From Candidatus Aquicultor sp. (lineage in GTDB: Bacteria; Actinomycetota; Aquicultoria; Aquicultorales; Aquicultoraceae), in assembly GCA_030682615.1 (NCBI GenBank), contig JAUXNY010000107.1, forward strand, positions 1 through 34,966: a stretch of DNA of 34,966 nucleotides. The letters are read 5' to 3'. The position numbers were made by a program, and so were the translations under genes. Shown piece after piece: positions 9,013 to 17,551 of this stretch (the first letter of the stretch is position 1; every line of letters begins with the position of its first letter). A model generated the notes under the pieces. The model was not told the origin of the DNA. It ran no database searches and saw nothing but the letters and a program-made list of their open reading frames with translations.

Positions 9013-10089
9013 ATGGCTACTAACACGGGGAAGAAATCAAAAACCAGCATTGTCCATAAGAACGAACGGGTAGCGCATTGGGCGTTTATGGACCACATCA
9101 GGCAAGGCCTGATCGATAACGGCAAGGTAAAACCGGGAGAGAAATTAATCATCAGAGATGCCGTCGACGGTTTTTTTGGTCAAGGTGAACCGACGGGACA
9201 CCTCTTGGCCACCGACGGGGGCTGTTTCGGAAACAACTTCGGCCTTAACAGGATAATCGCATACTCTCCCTGGTTTACGTATAAAGAGGGGTACGTGGCG
9301 AAGATATTCGCAGATTCCGAATACTGGCACGACATCATCGAGAATGTTCCGGCGGCCATAGATGTCGTCACCGACCTCTATGGAATCAAGTTCGACTATC
9401 ATTGCCCCAAGAATCTCTTTGAGGCACGCCTGGTTGAAAACCCCGACATGGGGGAGCTTCTTTCAAAAGACAACGAGACGAGCGGTTTCTGGACTAGCTT
9501 TGCGGCGAAGCTATGGAAGCGGCCCGAGGAGCCTTATGTCGGCATACGGTTCGCCATGGCGTACACGCAAGGGTTCCGCATGAGGCATAAAGAGACCCCA
9601 GGGGAAGAGCTGGAGCTTGCGAAAGAGGAATGCCGTATTTTGCTCAAACAGCTAGCGGGCTGGAAGGGCATGCGACTCCTCATTGAAGAACAAGGGTTAA
9701 AGTTGCTCGCGCTCATAGACAAAGAGCTACGCGAGAACATGGCTATAAACAAAGCGGCTACGGAAGCAATCGATGCTTTGGAGTCTAAAGCCAACGGTCT
9801 GGTCGAAGTGAAGCAAGCCATCTATAAAGTAGTCTACGATCGCCACAAGATGAAGACTGGAATGGATGAGCTGTCCAGGGTAGCGCTCGCGGACAAAGAG
9901 GATGAAGAAGTCTACGATTTCTCGACAACGGAAACCGCGCGTATTCACGAAATCGACGAGGCGATAGAGACCATTCGCGATGAAATAATTCCTCACATTC
10001 ATGAGAAAAGTCGCACCGAAGGCAAGATGGCTGATCTTAACTGCAAAAACGTATTGACGAAATACGCTCTTGATTTCTTTACCAATTAG
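9013..10089 (+). CDS. Conserved-looking protein of unknown function (358 aa)
   Basis: I do not recognise this protein. It is predicted soluble, with no signal peptide or membrane segment. The N-terminal 180 residues look like a mixed globular domain rich in aromatic residues and glycine, including DGFFGQGEPTGHLLATDGG and YSPWFTYKEGYVAKIFADSEYW. The remainder (about 190-350) is charged and mostly helical, probably coiled coil, with repeated E/K/D-rich stretches and HEIDEAIETIRDEIIPHIHEK. The start has GGAG 9 bases upstream. It is monocistronic: an 84-base gap separates it from the peptidase gene and a strong terminator follows. Codon usage is like its neighbours, so it is a real gene. Confidence 0.85.
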   Translation: MATNTGKKSKTSIVHKNERVAHWAFMDHIRQGLIDNGKVKPGEKLIIRDAVDGFFGQGEPTGHLLATDGGCFGNNFGLNRIIAYSPWFTYKEGYVAKIFADSEYWHDIIENVPAAIDVVTDLYGIKFDYHCPKNLFEARLVENPDMGELLSKDNETSGFWTSFAAKLWKRPEEPYVGIRFAMAYTQGFRMRHKETPGEELELAKEECRILLKQLAGWKGMRLLIEEQGLKLLALIDKELRENMAINKAATEAIDALESKANGLVEVKQAIYKVVYDRHKMKTGMDELSRVALADKEDEEVYDFSTTETARIHEIDEAIETIRDEIIPHIHEKSRTEGKMADLNCKNVLTKYALDFFTN

Positions 10090-10106
10090 TTTTAGGCGTC
10101 TACCTG

Positions 10107-10135
10107 AGGCTTTAGGACGATCCTAAAGCCTTTTT
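10107..10135 (+). terminator. Rho-independent terminator
   Basis: AGGCTTTAGGA and TCCTAAAGCCT form a perfect 11-bp stem around CGA, and the 3' arm runs into five T residues. It ends the transcript of the unknown 358-aa gene. Confidence 0.93.
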
Positions 10136-10261
10136 CTTTGTTCATGGTACTCGCCTGGTCGGTAAAAACCGCGTTTTTGACCTGGCTCACTAGAATAACT
10201 TGGTTGAAACTGGGTAAAAATATGCGTGGGATCCGATGTATGAGATAGGTTCAGGTAAACG

Positions 10262-10618
10262 TTGTATTGTGGAAGAAGATTGAAAAAGGAATTCTCTGAA
10301 TCGAGAGAACAGGTAGTACACATGTTTGAGACCCTTCCTGACGGCATCGTTGTCATAGACCGGTACGCACGCATTGCGTCTGCTAATACAGCAGCGGAGA
10401 GACTCCTTGGTCTTAAAAGAAACGAAATTGTTGGACGGACCTTAGAAGATGTGCTATTGAAACGCTCTATGGCTGATGAGAGTTCCTTCCCTAAAACAGA
10501 CGACCCTCTCACTCAGGTTTTTAAGGCGGGCTTGCCGGCATATGGCGTTGACCACGCATACGAACGTCCCGACGGAACCTCGGTTGTCCTGTCTACAAAC
10601 GCCGCACCACTGCGCTAG
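10262..10618 (+). pseudogene. PAS-domain sensor fragment (5' part of a broken gene)
   Basis: A 118-residue frame from a TTG, or 98 residues from the ATG at 10322. It encodes a PAS domain: FETLPDGIVVIDRYARIASANTAAERLLGLKRNEIVGR, then YERPDGTSVVLSTNAAPLR before a TAG. In intact multi-PAS proteins the APLR strand continues into a DITERK linker and the next PAS domain. Here the next PAS domain resumes in another frame about ten bases upstream of the stop (reading ALGEGVYELNINCRV). The linker is missing, so an internal deletion with loss of frame is the simplest reading. The N-terminus also looks truncated. Alternatively it is a short, separately expressed PAS protein. Confidence 0.55.
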
Positions 10619-10662
10619 GTGAGGGCGTATACGAGCTGAACATAAACTGCCGGGTCATTTTT

Positions 10663-11469
10663 ATGAATCCGACTGCGGAGCGCCTTCTGGGCTGGCCCGC
10701 GGAAGAGCTGCTTGGCAAGGACTTACATGAAACGATTCACTTCAAACGAGCTGACGGAACTTGCGTGCGTCCCGAGGAGTGCCACATCCTCGAAATAAAT
10801 AATTCTGGTGGCGTCTACCGAACCGAAGCCGATGTTTTTGCCAGAAAAGACGGGACAACGCTTCCGGTTGCCTTCATTTCCACCCCCGTCATTGAAGATA
10901 AGCGTGTTGTGGGATCGGTAACAGCGTTTCAAGACATTACCGACCGCAAACGCATGGAAGCGGAGCTTGAAAGAAGACGTGAACAGGAAAAACAGATATA
11001 TGCGGATGCAATGGCGGCCGTAACGGGCGGACAGTTCCTGCTCTGCGCCTACGAGAATATCGGAGATCATCGCCGAGGCCGAGTTGTTCTTAGCCACGAC
11101 GTGACCAAGCCGGAAGAGATTCATCCGGTTCGCGCGCTTCTGGGTTTATACCTGTTAGAGCGCGGCGTAAGTCTTGATCGAAGATACGAGATCCAGATTG
11201 CCGCAGCTGAGGCACTTGGAAACATGGTTAAATACGCGGCAGGCGGCAGAATGGAGATTCGCGCCGACGAAGTCCTGCAAATCGAAGTTGTCGATTCCGG
11301 CCCTGGGATCAACTTCGCGATGCTACCGCGCTCTGTGCTTATGCTTGGTTTTTCAACAAAAGGTACGCTCGGCTTCGGCTTTACTATTATGTTGGAGTTT
11401 GCGGATCATCTCTACCTCGCTACCGGCCCGGCCGGAACAACTATTATTCTTGAGTTCCAGTGGAGCTAG
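10663..11469 (+). CDS. PAS and RsbW-like ATPase sensor protein (3' part of a broken gene)
   Basis: The 268-residue frame begins inside a PAS domain (NPTAERLLGWPAEELLGKDLHE, then VTAFQDITDRKRMEAELERRR as linker). It ends in a GHKL ATPase domain: N-box EALGNMVKYA, G1 box DSGPGI and G2 box STKGTLGFGFTIM. That ATPase resembles the RsbW/SpoIIAB anti-sigma type rather than a canonical histidine kinase, and no H-box is visible. The same frame reads upstream through EGVYELNINCRVIF to about 10552 without a standard start, so the ATG at 10663 cuts into the PAS fold. With the preceding fragment this is probably one damaged sensor gene. Function and phosphorylation partner are unknown. Confidence 0.6.
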   Translation: MNPTAERLLGWPAEELLGKDLHETIHFKRADGTCVRPEECHILEINNSGGVYRTEADVFARKDGTTLPVAFISTPVIEDKRVVGSVTAFQDITDRKRMEAELERRREQEKQIYADAMAAVTGGQFLLCAYENIGDHRRGRVVLSHDVTKPEEIHPVRALLGLYLLERGVSLDRRYEIQIAAAEALGNMVKYAAGGRMEIRADEVLQIEVVDSGPGINFAMLPRSVLMLGFSTKGTLGFGFTIMLEFADHLYLATGPAGTTIILEFQWS

Positions 11470-11639
11470 GTTTTGGCCGGGCGCGCGCCCTTGCTGAGCC
11501 GTGTTTTTCACGTGGTGTATATGATGATGCCGTTAAATGGGTATATAACGGTTGCGCCATAAATTTGACAGTATCGCTTGCGAGCACAAAAGCGATGCAA
11601 ATCGACACCATATCGGTCACGAATAATGAGGTGATACCC

Positions 11640-12320
11640 GTGTCTCCAATGTCACGAGAGATAGCGATACCGATAGACGCCGTACAGTTGATGGGCAGCC
11701 TTACCATTGCTGATGGGGCATCCGGAATCGTCGTTTTCGCGCACGGAAGCGGCAGCAGCCGATTCAGCCCCAGGAACCGCTTTGTGGCGGACACCCTCAA
11801 CGATGCCGGCCTCGCTACGCTCCTCTTCGACCTTCTCACCGAAGAAGAAGAAGCCGTCGATATGATAACCGCCGAGCTAAGGTTCGACATCGGACTCCTT
11901 GCCGACCGGCTCATCGAGGTCATCGACTGGCTTGTGGCTTATGAAGAGACGCGCCACCTGAAGATAGGCTGTTTCGGCGCCAGCACCGGCGCGGCGGCGG
12001 CGCTGATAGCCGCGGCGGCTAGACCGCAAAGCGTTTACGCAGTCGTCTCGCGCGGCGGGCGCCCTGACCTAGCTGAGGGCGCCCTATCACAGGTCACAGC
12101 GCCAACGCTGCTCATAGTCGGCGGTTACGATGAGTTCGTCATCCAGCTCAATGAGCAAGCACTCAAGAACATGCCGCCATCGAAGGATAACAAGCTAGTC
12201 ATCGTCCCCAGGGCAAGCCATCTCTTCGAGGAGCCGGGAACACTTGAGGAGGTCGCGCGCCTGGCCCGCGACTGGTTTGTCAAACACCTCGGGGCATCCG
12301 CGACGCACGGCGCTGCTTGA
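11640..12320 (+). CDS. Alpha/beta hydrolase, dienelactone-hydrolase-like
   Basis: A 226-residue soluble hydrolase. GIVVFAHGSGSS carries the oxyanion-hole region, GCFGASTGAAAAL is the nucleophile elbow with serine replacing the usual cysteine, ADGASG and TAPTLLIVGGYDEFV carry the acid, and PRASHLFEEPGTLEEV carries the histidine. The GTG at 11640 is chosen because GAGGTGA stands 5 bases upstream and translation then begins just before the conserved strands; the frame stays open to 11460 but that extension looks non-coding. Related proteins are often annotated phosphoribosyltransferase-associated or dienelactone hydrolases. The substrate is unknown. Confidence 0.8.
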   Translation: MSPMSREIAIPIDAVQLMGSLTIADGASGIVVFAHGSGSSRFSPRNRFVADTLNDAGLATLLFDLLTEEEEAVDMITAELRFDIGLLADRLIEVIDWLVAYEETRHLKIGCFGASTGAAAALIAAAARPQSVYAVVSRGGRPDLAEGALSQVTAPTLLIVGGYDEFVIQLNEQALKNMPPSKDNKLVIVPRASHLFEEPGTLEEVARLARDWFVKHLGASATHGAA

Positions 12321-12417
12321 GATAGGCCGCGCCCGGTAGTAGAATCCAATAAGCTTCATTCGGCCGGCGTGTCTCGCTCCACCCGGCGCCATATTTTCTT
12401 GCCTACAGACCCGCAAC

Positions 12418-12446
12418 TAGACCACCTGTCCCCGCACCCGTATAAT
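12418..12446 (+). promoter_or_regulatory. Promoter of the rimO-pgsA-cinA-thpR operon
   Basis: TAGACC (12418-12423), a 17-base spacer and a perfect TATAAT (12441-12446). The start point would be about 30 bases before the rimO TTG and its GGGAGGAG ribosome site. Confidence 0.6.
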
Positions 12447-12482
12447 CGTATCCAAGCAATACGTTGGGAGGAGCAATTTATC

Positions 12483-13841
12483 TTGTCTAAGAGAGTCGCC
12501 GTTATAACGCTGGGGTGCGCGAAGAACTCGGTCGACAGTGAGCACATCCAGGGCTCACTACTCGAAAAAGCTATCGAGGTCTGCGAAGACCCGCGCAACG
12601 CGGATTATATAATCATCAACACCTGCGGCTTCATCGAGGCAGCCAAACAGGAATCCATCGACACCATCCTCGAGGCGATAGCACTTAAAGACAAGAACAA
12701 CCTGAAGAAGATCATCGTGACCGGCTGCCTGGCGCAGCGGTACTACGACGAACTCGCGCGCGAGATACCGGAGGTAGATATGCTCGTCGGCATCGCCGGC
12801 GAATGGGACATCGCGGCGATGATCGCGAGCGACGAACTCGCAAGCATCGCGCCCAACACCGTGAGTCGCGATTTCGCCTCTTATCCGGCGCGCAAGCTCA
12901 CCGGCCATCCCTTTGCTTATTTGCAGATCGCGGACGGTTGCGACAACTGGTGCGCCTACTGCGCGATCCCGCTCATTCGAGGCCGCTTCAAGAGTAAACC
13001 GCTGGAAAAGGTGCTGGAAGAAGCCCGTATGCTCGACGAGAGTGGGGTCGTTGAACTCAACCTGATAGCACAGGACACCGGGCGCTATGGCTATGACCTC
13101 TACGGTAGACTCAGACTGCATGACCTGTTGCGCGCGCTCACCGGCTTCTCGAATATTCGCTGGATACGGCTGTTATACCTGCAACCGCCGCACATCAACG
13201 ATGAGCTTATCGAGGCTATCAGGGCAAACCAGCTTATCTTGCCATATCTCGATATCCCGTTCCAGCACGCGAGTCCTAGGATACTTATGGCCATGAACCG
13301 CACCGGCGCGGACTCTGATTTTCTCGCGCAGATCGCCTGGCTGCGCACCGCGATACCCGGTGTCGTTCTGCGCAGCTCCGTTATCGTCGGGTTTCCCGGC
13401 GAGACCGAGGATGATTTCCGGCAGCTGGCCGATTTCGTCGAGCAGGCGCAACTCGACCATCTCGGTATTTTCGAGTACTCCCAGGAAGAGGGGACAGCAG
13501 CTGCGAGCATTGCGGGCCACCTGCCCCGAGAAATCATTACAGAGCGCTATCACCAGCTGACAGCCTTGCAGGATTCCATCGACGAAGAGCGAAATAAAGG
13601 GAGAATCGGCCAGACAGTCGATGTGCTGGTCGAAGCCGAAATCGAGCCCGGTTTGTTCGAGGGCAGAAGCTACCGGCAGGCACCGGAGATCGATGGCCTC
13701 ATCCGTTTCAGAACGATTGCCGGGGCGAAAGCCGACGCGCAGACACAGACGCCGGCGATTGGTGATATAGTGCCGGTAACGCTAGATGAGTTCGACGGTT
13801 GCGACCACCACGGGAGGTTGATAAGTGGGCCTGGCAAATAA
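12483..13841 (+). CDS. rimO: Ribosomal protein S12 methylthiotransferase RimO
   Basis: RimO adds a methylthio group to an aspartate of ribosomal protein S12 using radical SAM chemistry and a second iron-sulfur cluster. The N-terminal UPF0004 domain has TLGCAKNSVDSE (C12), NTCGFIEAAKQESI (C48) and TGCLAQRY (C82). The radical SAM motif is CDNWCAYC (C153, C157, C160), and a C-terminal TRAM domain follows. GCAKNxVDSE and CGFI distinguish RimO from MiaB. The TTG at 12483 is chosen because GGGAGGAG lies 9 bases upstream and the product then begins SKRVAVITLGC; length is 452. It overlaps pgsA by 17 bases. Confidence 0.94.
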   Translation: MSKRVAVITLGCAKNSVDSEHIQGSLLEKAIEVCEDPRNADYIIINTCGFIEAAKQESIDTILEAIALKDKNNLKKIIVTGCLAQRYYDELAREIPEVDMLVGIAGEWDIAAMIASDELASIAPNTVSRDFASYPARKLTGHPFAYLQIADGCDNWCAYCAIPLIRGRFKSKPLEKVLEEARMLDESGVVELNLIAQDTGRYGYDLYGRLRLHDLLRALTGFSNIRWIRLLYLQPPHINDELIEAIRANQLILPYLDIPFQHASPRILMAMNRTGADSDFLAQIAWLRTAIPGVVLRSSVIVGFPGETEDDFRQLADFVEQAQLDHLGIFEYSQEEGTAAASIAGHLPREIITERYHQLTALQDSIDEERNKGRIGQTVDVLVEAEIEPGLFEGRSYRQAPEIDGLIRFRTIAGAKADAQTQTPAIGDIVPVTLDEFDGCDHHGRLISGPGK

Positions 13842-14376
13842 GATAACTATAGCCCGCATTCTCTTCGTCCCGTTATTCATGGTCTTTCTGCTGTCGGCCC
13901 CGCAGCCGGTGGGTGCCTATATCGCCGCCGCCATTTTCACGATAGCGGCGATAACCGACTCCATCGATGGATATGTAGCGCGCAGCCAATCCCAGATAAC
14001 CGTCTTCGGGCAGCTCATGGACCCCTTAGCCGATAAACTTCTGGTGTCGGCGGCTCTAATATCGCTGGTACAACTGGGCCTGTTGTCGGCCTGGGTCGCG
14101 GTACTGATAATCGCGCGGGAGTTCGCCGTCTCGGGTTTAAGGCTGCTCGCGCTGACCGAGAACAAGGTAATCGCGGCTAGCCTGTGGGGCAGGATAAAGA
14201 CCATCTCCCAGATTGTGGCGATTATCGCTATTATGATAAATATACCTATTAGTTTCGGCGGAATGACACTGGGCCTGTGGTTTATGACGATAGCCGTTGT
14301 TCTGACGATAATATCGGGCGCCGACTACTTCTTGAAGTCCTGGCGGGTCCTAAACGGCGGCGCGCATCTGAAGTAG
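13825..14376 (+). CDS. pgsA: CDP-diacylglycerol-glycerol-3-phosphate 3-phosphatidyltransferase
   Basis: This integral membrane enzyme makes phosphatidylglycerol phosphate, the first step to phosphatidylglycerol and cardiolipin. The 183-residue product shows the full CDP-alcohol phosphotransferase motif, with DGYVAR, eight residues, G, and the D-x3-D pair of MDPLAD. Several hydrophobic helices surround it (LFMVFLLSAP, ISLVQLGLLSAWVAVLII, IVAIIAIMINIPI). The GTG start has GGGAGG 7 bases upstream and lies within the end of rimO. Confidence 0.93.
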   Translation: MGLANKITIARILFVPLFMVFLLSAPQPVGAYIAAAIFTIAAITDSIDGYVARSQSQITVFGQLMDPLADKLLVSAALISLVQLGLLSAWVAVLIIAREFAVSGLRLLALTENKVIAASLWGRIKTISQIVAIIAIMINIPISFGGMTLGLWFMTIAVVLTIISGADYFLKSWRVLNGGAHLK

Positions 14377-14403
14377 CGGTTACACAGCCATAAGGGTGGT
14401 TAC

Positions 14404-15672
14404 ATGCGGTACCAGATAATAACTGTCGGCTCTGAGCTTACTCTGGGGCTATCGGTCGACACAAATGCCGCTTTCATATCGAAAGCGCTGGGAAAACACG
14501 GGTTTACCTGCGTGCGCCATGTCAGTGTTCCCGACAAAATCGACCTCATCGCCGAGGCGATACGCGAGTCGCTCGCGCAGGCCGACGGTGTCATCATAAC
14601 CGGCGGGCTTGGACCGACCATAGACGATTTGACGAGAGATGCCATCAGCCAGGCACTCGGCCGTGAACTCGAGTATCAAGAACGGCTTGCCCATATCATC
14701 GAGGAGCGCTACGGAAACCGCGCGATTCCGCTGCCTGAGATAACCTACAGGCAGGCCTACCTGCCAAAAGGCGCCGAAGCAATTATCCCGACTATCGGAA
14801 GCGCCCCGGGCATCATCATCAACGAAGACGAGAGGTTCCTGTTCTCGCTGCCGGGCGTCCCCCGTGAGATGGCCGATATGCTGGAGAAAAACATCGTCCC
14901 GTGGCTGGAGACAAGATTTTGTTGCGGGGTCGCCCACGCGGTCCGGGTACTGCGCACTACCGCCAAGTCCGAGGCCTCCCTCCAAGAGTCCATAGAAGAC
15001 CTGGTGCGGTCCCTCCAAGACGTTGACATCGGAATACTGGCATATCCAGGTGAGATACAACTCCAGCTCCTCGCAAAAGGCGCGGACATGGATGAGGCAA
15101 AAGCAATAGTCGGCAATGCCGAGACCCTTTTGAGAGAACGCCTCGGCAATATCGTCTATGGTTGCGACGATGAGACGCTCGAAGAGGTCATAGGCAAGCT
15201 GCTGCTCAAATACGACCTTTCTCTCGCCGTCGCCGAATCTTGTACCGGCGGCCTGGTCGGCAAAAAACTGACGGATATCGCGGGTAGCTCCGAATACTTC
15301 AGAGGGGGTATCATCGCTTACAATAACGACGCCAAGAAATCGCTTTTAAACGTGTCGAGCCAGACACTCGTGCGTCACGGGGCGGTAAGTGCGGCCACCG
15401 CGTTGGCAATGGCCTTCGGCGTCCGCGATAGATTCAACGCGGACGTCGGTCTTTCGATAACCGGTATCGCGGGCCCCGACGGCGGCACCGAGGAAAAACC
15501 GGTCGGCTTGGTCTACATCGCCCTCTCTCATCAGGTAACCAATTACAGCAACCGTTTCGTCTTCTTCGGCTCTCGTGACACCGTGCGGATAAAGAGCGCA
15601 AACGCGGCGCTGGACATGCTCCGCTATTATATATTGGATAACTTCGAGCGGGCGGGAGGCGACGCATCTTAA
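14404..15672 (+). CDS. cinA: CinA family protein, nicotinamide-nucleotide amidase
   Basis: A full-length 422-residue CinA. The N-terminal molybdopterin-binding-like domain has ITVGSELTLGLSVDTNAAFI and VIITGGLGPTIDDLTRDA, and the C-terminal PncC-type amidase domain has AVAESCTGGLVGKKLTDIAGSS and SITGIAGPDGG. The C-terminal domain deamidates nicotinamide mononucleotide in pyridine nucleotide salvage; the N-terminal domain is an ADP-ribose pyrophosphatase in characterised members. It precedes thpR and recA, as in many Gram-positive bacteria. Its stop overlaps the thpR ATG by one base. Confidence 0.95.
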   Translation: MRYQIITVGSELTLGLSVDTNAAFISKALGKHGFTCVRHVSVPDKIDLIAEAIRESLAQADGVIITGGLGPTIDDLTRDAISQALGRELEYQERLAHIIEERYGNRAIPLPEITYRQAYLPKGAEAIIPTIGSAPGIIINEDERFLFSLPGVPREMADMLEKNIVPWLETRFCCGVAHAVRVLRTTAKSEASLQESIEDLVRSLQDVDIGILAYPGEIQLQLLAKGADMDEAKAIVGNAETLLRERLGNIVYGCDDETLEEVIGKLLLKYDLSLAVAESCTGGLVGKKLTDIAGSSEYFRGGIIAYNNDAKKSLLNVSSQTLVRHGAVSAATALAMAFGVRDRFNADVGLSITGIAGPDGGTEEKPVGLVYIALSHQVTNYSNRFVFFGSRDTVRIKSANAALDMLRYYILDNFERAGGDAS

Positions 15673-16232
15673 TGTTACGCATCTTCATCGGCGTAGAACT
15701 GCCCGGCCGGCTAAAAAGCGAACTATTCGAAGTCTCCAAGCAGCTCAAAGCAACCATTGAGGGCGCGCGATGGGTCGCCCGGGATAACATCCATCTCACT
15801 CTTAAATTCCTAGGCTCGATAACCGAAGAACAGCTGGCCGAAATCGAAACAGCCCTGCGAAGCAAAGCCGCCGCCTTCAAGCAATTCGGCGTCGAGTGCG
15901 GGGCGCTCGGCGTTTTTCCGAATCAAAAGAGAGCTCGTGTGCTCTGGGTAGGCGCCGACCGCGGCGAACGGGAGCTTGTCGATCTTAGCATGCTCGTAGA
16001 AGATGCCCTTGAGCCCTTAGGTTTTGCGCGCGACGATAAGCCGTTTAAGCCCCATATAACGCTGGCGCGTCTCAACCCACCCAAGCCCGTAGAACATGCC
16101 TTAAAAACAGTGCCGGAAGCCCCACATCAAGGACAAAGCATCCCAGTAAGAGGCATTACCATATATCAAAGCCACTTGAAACCTACCGGCGTGGAATACA
16201 CCTCCCGGGCGTTCATCCAGCTCCAAGAATAG
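15672..16232 (+). CDS. thpR: RNA 2',3'-cyclic phosphodiesterase (ThpR, LigT-like)
   Basis: A 186-residue 2H phosphoesterase with both HxTx catalytic motifs: NIHLTLKFLG (H41) and KPHITLARL near residue 130. The family opens 2',3'-cyclic phosphates on RNA ends; a link to 2'-5' RNA ligation was shown for E. coli LigT. The ATG shares one base with the cinA stop, so it is translationally coupled, and it closes this operon before a terminator. Confidence 0.92.
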   Translation: MLRIFIGVELPGRLKSELFEVSKQLKATIEGARWVARDNIHLTLKFLGSITEEQLAEIETALRSKAAAFKQFGVECGALGVFPNQKRARVLWVGADRGERELVDLSMLVEDALEPLGFARDDKPFKPHITLARLNPPKPVEHALKTVPEAPHQGQSIPVRGITIYQSHLKPTGVEYTSRAFIQLQE

Positions 16233-16354
16233 CTCAGTATCATGGCTTAAATATAATCATATAGCTATTGCCGGGCTCTCAAATTTATGATATGTATAAT
16301 TATGCTGTTGTGCAAATAGTAAGCAGCCCGGCTCTTGCAGAATGAATCCAAGTT

Positions 16355-16412
16355 GCGGGTCTTGCCGCAGAAGCCAGACGCTTCATGCGTCATGCGGCCC
16401 GCGCCATTTTTT
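16355..16412 (+). terminator. Probable Rho-independent terminator before recA
   Basis: Nested stems GCGG/CCGC (16355-16358 and 16399-16402), GCCGCA/TGCGGC (16364-16369 and 16393-16398) and GACGC/GCGTC (16377-16381 and 16387-16391) are followed by six T residues at 16407-16412. Four bases separate stem and T-run, and the hairpin is long, hence moderate confidence. It would insulate recA from thpR read-through. Confidence 0.55.
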
Positions 16413-16433
16413 AGCTTTGCCGGGCATGACCGC

Positions 16434-16462
16434 TTGACAGCGAACACGTGTTCGCATATGCT
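16434..16462 (+). promoter_or_regulatory. recA promoter
   Basis: A perfect TTGACA (16434-16439), a 17-base spacer and TATGCT (16457-16462). The spacer is almost entirely filled by the LexA box, so bound LexA would block RNA polymerase. Confidence 0.8.
16441..16454. promoter_or_regulatory. LexA (SOS) box of recA
   Basis: CGAACACGTGTTCG is a perfect 14-base palindrome matching the Gram-positive LexA consensus CGAAC-N4-GTTCG. It lies between the -35 and -10 elements of recA. Confidence 0.93.
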
Positions 16463-16508
16463 ATGGTGGTGGTAGAAATCATAGCCCTTTAACTCTGAAG
16501 GAGGATAT

Positions 16509-17543
16509 ATGGATCGCGACAAAGTAATCGAGATAACCAAAGAGCAGATAGAGAGAAAATACGGCAAGGGCTCTCTGATGAGGCTCGGCGAGAACCCGTC
16601 ACGCATGGATGTCGCTATAATACCGACCGGTACGCTCGCACTTGATATCGCACTCGGCATCGGGGGTGTCCCGAGAGGCAGAGTAATCGAGATATTCGGC
16701 CCGGAATCGTCCGGCAAGACGACGTTGGCTCTCCATATCGTCGCCGAAGCGCAAAACACCGGCGGTCTCGCCGCGTTTATAGATGCGGAGCATGCGCTCG
16801 ACCCGATATACGCGCGCAACCTCGGTGTCAATACCGAAGAACTGCTCATATCGCAACCGGACACCGGTGAGCAAGCCCTTGAGATAGCCGATATGCTGGT
16901 ACGCTCGGGAGCGCTCGACGTTGTAGTCATCGACTCGGTAGCCGCGCTCGTGCCGCGCGCCGAGATAGAAGGTGAGATGGGAGACACGCACGTTGGCTTA
17001 CAGGCACGCCTCATGAGCCAGGCACTGCGCAAACTCGCCGGTTCCATCAACAAATCCAAGACCACAGCCATCTTTATCAACCAGCTCAGAGAAAAGATCG
17101 GCGTAATGTTCGGCAGCCCGGAGACCACGCCAGGGGGTCGCGCACTCAAGTTCTACGCCTCGGTCCGCCTCGACATCAGAAGAATCGATTCGATAAAGCA
17201 GGGAACTGATATCGTGGGCAACCGCGTCCGTGTAAAAGTCGTCAAGAACAAGATGGCTCCGCCATTTCGGCAAGCCGAATTCGACATTATGTTCGGCGAG
17301 GGGATTTCCAAGGCCGGCAGCATGCTCGATTTAGCGGTCGAACACAGCATCGTTCAGAAGAGCGGCTCGTGGTATACCTACGGCGAAGAACGGCTCGGAC
17401 AAGGCCGGGAGGCGGCGAAGCAGTCTCTCGTCGACAACAAGGAAGTCGCGGATGAGATTGAGACTAAAGTCAAAGAGGAGGCCGGCCTTATAGGGCCGCC
17501 GGTGACTACCGAAGCAGCCGCTGAGGCGCCAACCGAAGAGTAG
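16509..17543 (+). CDS. recA: Recombinase RecA
   Basis: RecA forms filaments on single-stranded DNA, drives strand exchange and triggers LexA self-cleavage. The 344-residue protein has the Walker A motif GPESSGKTT at 64-72, [21 protein letters not shown] as Walker B and loop L1, and [22 protein letters not shown] for loop L2. The C-terminal tail is acidic, as usual. AAGGAGG is 4 bases before the ATG, a short but workable spacing. It is followed by recX 8 bases later. The promoter carries an SOS box. Confidence 0.99.
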   Translation: MDRDKVIEITKEQIERKYGKGSLMRLGENPSRMDVAIIPTGTLALDIALGIGGVPRGRVIEIFGPESSGKTTLALHIVAEAQNTGGLAAFIDAEHALDPIYARNLGVNTEELLISQPDTGEQALEIADMLVRSGALDVVVIDSVAALVPRAEIEGEMGDTHVGLQARLMSQALRKLAGSINKSKTTAIFINQLREKIGVMFGSPETTPGGRALKFYASVRLDIRRIDSIKQGTDIVGNRVRVKVVKNKMAPPFRQAEFDIMFGEGISKAGSMLDLAVEHSIVQKSGSWYTYGEERLGQGREAAKQSLVDNKEVADEIETKVKEEAGLIGPPVTTEAAAEAPTEE

Positions 17544-17551
17544 ACCGATAA

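Noticed and set aside
10157-10182. GGTC-AAAAAC / GTTTTTGACC inverted repeat as a second terminator
   Set aside because: It has a three-base bulge and no following T-run. The strong terminator at 10107-10135 explains the end of the transcript.
11565-11593. TTGACA before the alpha/beta hydrolase as a promoter
   Set aside because: No acceptable -10 element at 16-18 bases.
16265-17149. 294-residue frame antisense to the recA promoter and recA
   Set aside because: It crosses the recA control region and has low-complexity, non-conserved sequence. RecA on the + strand is certain.
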